A stretch of 27,829 bases of DNA. Origin: Deltaproteobacteria bacterium RIFOXYA12_FULL_61_11. Its GTDB lineage: Bacteria > Bdellovibrionota_F > JAHFAK01 > YA12-FULL-61-11. The notes beneath the pieces were generated by a model. It had not been told where the DNA came from and did not search any database. It saw only the letters and a program-made list of their open reading frames with translations. Both the position numbers and the translations under genes were made by a program. Of the stretch, positions 26,286 through 27,829 are shown piece by piece; the first letter of the stretch is position 1, and each line of letters begins with the position of its first letter. The stretch is taken from the NCBI GenBank assembly GCA_001799195.1, contig MGSU01000332.1, positions 10,431 to 38,259 on the forward strand, read 5' to 3'.

Positions 26286-27602
26286 TCAGCGAGGGCTCGA
26301 GGCCCGGTCCTTCCACGGCGCAACCCAGTACAAGAGCACCATGCCCGGCACGGCGCAGGCGGTACAGACCAGGAAAAAATTGGTGTACCCCAGGCCAGTC
26401 CACTCTCCCAACAGCCGGTAATAGAGGCCGTCGTCGGGTCCGACTCCCTCGATGAGGAACCCGGTCAGGGCGTTGGCAAAGGTGCGAGGTAATGCAATGA
26501 TGCTGGAGAAGAGGGCGAACTGGGTGGCCGAAAAGCTCTTGCTGGTGGCTCTCGACATGAACGCGACCAGGGAAGCCGCGCCCAGACCGACCCCGAGGTA
26601 CTCGAACGCGAGCACGACGGCCAGGGTCGGGATGTGGTCGCCAACCTCGGAGAGCACGGCGAACCCCAGGATGGAGACGAGCTGGACCACGCCAAAGAGC
26701 CACAACGAACGGTTGATCCCGATCTTGAAGATAAGCACCCCGCCGAAGAACGAGCCGAGCATCATGGCCCAGAAGTTGATCAGCTTGACCATGGACCCGA
26801 TGATCGTCTTGGAAAACCCGAGATCGAGGTAGAAGGGCGTGGACAGGGCCGTGGCCATATTATCGCCGAGCTTGTAGAGCAGCAGGAAGGAGAGGATCAG
26901 GAGGCCCTGTTTCACCCCTCCCTCTCGACCGAAGAAATCCTTGAAGGGGCGGACGACCGCCTCGTACAGCGAACGCGGCGACCCTTGCGGCCGCGGCAGT
27001 TCCGGCACGAGCAACGTCTTGACGATACCCACGACCATGAAGCACGCGATGGTCAGGTGGACCATGGGCCAGGTGATGTGATCGGCCAAGATCAGGCCCA
27101 GTCCTCCGGGCACGAAGACAGCGGTGCGGTATCCATTGACGTACATCGAATTGCCCAAGCCGAGTTCCTCATCGGGCAAGAGCTCTCTGCGGTAGGCATC
27201 CAGGACGATGTCTTGCGTGGCCGAGAAGAACGCAATGGCCAGAGCAAGGTAAGAAATCAACCAGATGTTCTCGCGCGGATCGAATACTCCCAGAGAACCC
27301 ATGGAGACGAGGAGGGCCACCTGAGCGAGGAGCATCCAACCGCGCCGCCGCCCCAGGAACGGGAGGGTGTAGCGGTCGAGGGCCGGGGACCACAGGAACT
27401 TCCAGGTGTAAGGGATACCGACCAGGGCGAAGAGACCGATGGTCTTGAGGTCCACCCCCTCGGAACGCAGCCATGCCGGGAGCAAATGATAGAGGAAGTA
27501 CAACGGCATCCCCGCGGTGAACCCGTTGAAAATGCAGATGAGCATGCGCGTGCTAAAGAGAACGCGCAGCACTCCGCGCGTGGGCTGAGCCGTACTTGTC
27601 AT
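26286..27602 (-). CDS. ampG: Major facilitator permease, AmpG-like (PAT family)
   Basis: Inner-membrane permease that in AmpG takes up anhydro-muropeptides for cell-wall recycling. The start at 27602 is favoured (438 residues); an upstream extension to 27701 adds 33 poorly conserved residues. About 12 hydrophobic segments are seen. AmpG-type features are GFTAGMPLYFLYHLLPAWLR in the first helix, KTIGLFALVGIPYTWKFLWS with DRYTLPFLGRRRGW right after helix 2, QDIVLDAYRRELLPDEELG in the third and fourth helices, and LYKLGDNMATALSTPFYLDLG in the second half, where the canonical family has KLGD-x-x-A. It points towards the PilZ gene, with a 24-base gap between the stops. An alternative is another acetyl-CoA/PAT family member. 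No beta-lactamase or ampD gene is close. Confidence 0.82.
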   Translation of the reverse strand: MTSTAQPTRGVLRVLFSTRMLICIFNGFTAGMPLYFLYHLLPAWLRSEGVDLKTIGLFALVGIPYTWKFLWSPALDRYTLPFLGRRRGWMLLAQVALLVSMGSLGVFDPRENIWLISYLALAIAFFSATQDIVLDAYRRELLPDEELGLGNSMYVNGYRTAVFVPGGLGLILADHITWPMVHLTIACFMVVGIVKTLLVPELPRPQGSPRSLYEAVVRPFKDFFGREGGVKQGLLILSFLLLYKLGDNMATALSTPFYLDLGFSKTIIGSMVKLINFWAMMLGSFFGGVLIFKIGINRSLWLFGVVQLVSILGFAVLSEVGDHIPTLAVVLAFEYLGVGLGAASLVAFMSRATSKSFSATQFALFSSIIALPRTFANALTGFLIEGVGPDDGLYYRLLGEWTGLGYTNFFLVCTACAVPGMVLLYWVAPWKDRASSPR

Positions 27603-27796
27603 CCTCGAACTCCCGGAGAGGTGTCCTTCGTAGTTTCCCAGGTTGGCGCAGGGAAGCAAGTGGGTTGTGAGGAATACCCGTGCGGGGCTGTGGGGCAGCA
27701 TGGGTCAAACGCAGGGCCATGCCTGAGGTAGACCGAGGAAGGACTTTTTTCGACCGGCGGGACATTGCTGGCGGGATGGTCGATCCCGTCGGCCGA

Positions 27797-27828
27797 CCTC
27801 CTTTCTTGTTGGACGACAAGAAAGGAGG
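27797..27828. repeat. Perfect 13-bp inverted repeat at the window end
   Basis: CCTCCTTTCTTGT (27797-27809) and ACAAGAAAGGAGG (27816-27828) are exact reverse complements around the loop TGGACG. The plus-strand right arm contains AAAGGAGG, an almost ideal Shine-Dalgarno sequence, for a gene that would begin just outside the window. The left arm is the corresponding anti-Shine-Dalgarno. No T-run follows within the window. Just left is a further palindrome, GTCGGCCGAC (27788-27797). The rest of the 227 bases upstream of ampG shows no gene I can support. Confidence 0.7.
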
Positions 27829-27829
27829 C

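Noticed and set aside
26634-27731. A 365-codon plus-strand frame antisense to ampG
   Set aside because: Composition is highly charged with no domain (many Asp, Glu, His, Gln), typical of a membrane-protein shadow.
27553-27819. An 88-codon minus-strand frame upstream of and overlapping ampG
   Set aside because: It begins within the terminal hairpin and overlaps ampG out of frame; a basic N-terminus is the only notable feature.

Overview
The window is GC-rich chromosomal DNA from a diderm (Gram-negative) bacterium. Evidence for the outer membrane is two lipoproteins with lipoboxes, a SurA-type periplasmic chaperone, an AmpG-type muropeptide permease and several Sec signal peptides. RpoB and RpoC are close in length and motif layout to the long proteobacterial-type subunits. 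The other genes do not follow a familiar proteobacterial order, and the fibronectin/DUF6754-type membrane operon is one I associate from memory mainly with uncultivated phyla. I therefore favour an uncultivated diderm lineage but cannot name the phylum.

Layout. (1) 1-8363: rpoB (first few codons cut off by the window edge) and rpoC, one transcription unit. (2) 8480-9509: a 2-hydroxyacid dehydrogenase of the SerA type with its own sigma-70-like promoter. (3) 9502-14665, minus strand: a compact six-gene operon read right to left. It encodes a fibronectin-repeat/DUF6754-like membrane protein, a six-helix membrane protein, a membrane-anchored alpha/beta protein, a second six-helix membrane protein, a SurA-like chaperone without a PPIase domain, and a RimI-like acetyltransferase. 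(4) 14669-16201: a low-density region with REP-like palindromes, a single-domain HUH/Y1 (REP-associated) transposase, and an AT-rich non-coding stretch with direct repeats. (5) 16202-21259, plus strand: a secreted subtilisin-like protease, a secreted protein of unknown function that seems to use a non-canonical ACG start, and a membrane-anchored TPR plus alkaline-phosphatase-superfamily protein; the last two overlap by 4 bases. (6) 21356-22523: two convergent lipoproteins, one with a c-type haem motif. (7) 22549-24864: TrmJ-type RNA methyltransferase, then an orphan PhnD-like binding protein coupled to a DUF1989-family protein. (8) 24951-27602: a PilZ protein with two receiver-like domains, and a convergent AmpG-type permease. 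(9) The window ends in a perfect 13-bp hairpin whose 3' arm is a strong Shine-Dalgarno sequence.

The best candidate for an undescribed system is the minus-strand operon: four co-transcribed membrane proteins of unknown function, two of which place large alpha/beta domains on opposite sides of the inner membrane by the positive-inside rule, joined to a periplasmic chaperone gene. The second is the protease / unknown secreted protein / TPR-phosphatase cluster. No tRNA, rRNA, CRISPR array or complete insertion sequence with defined ends was seen.
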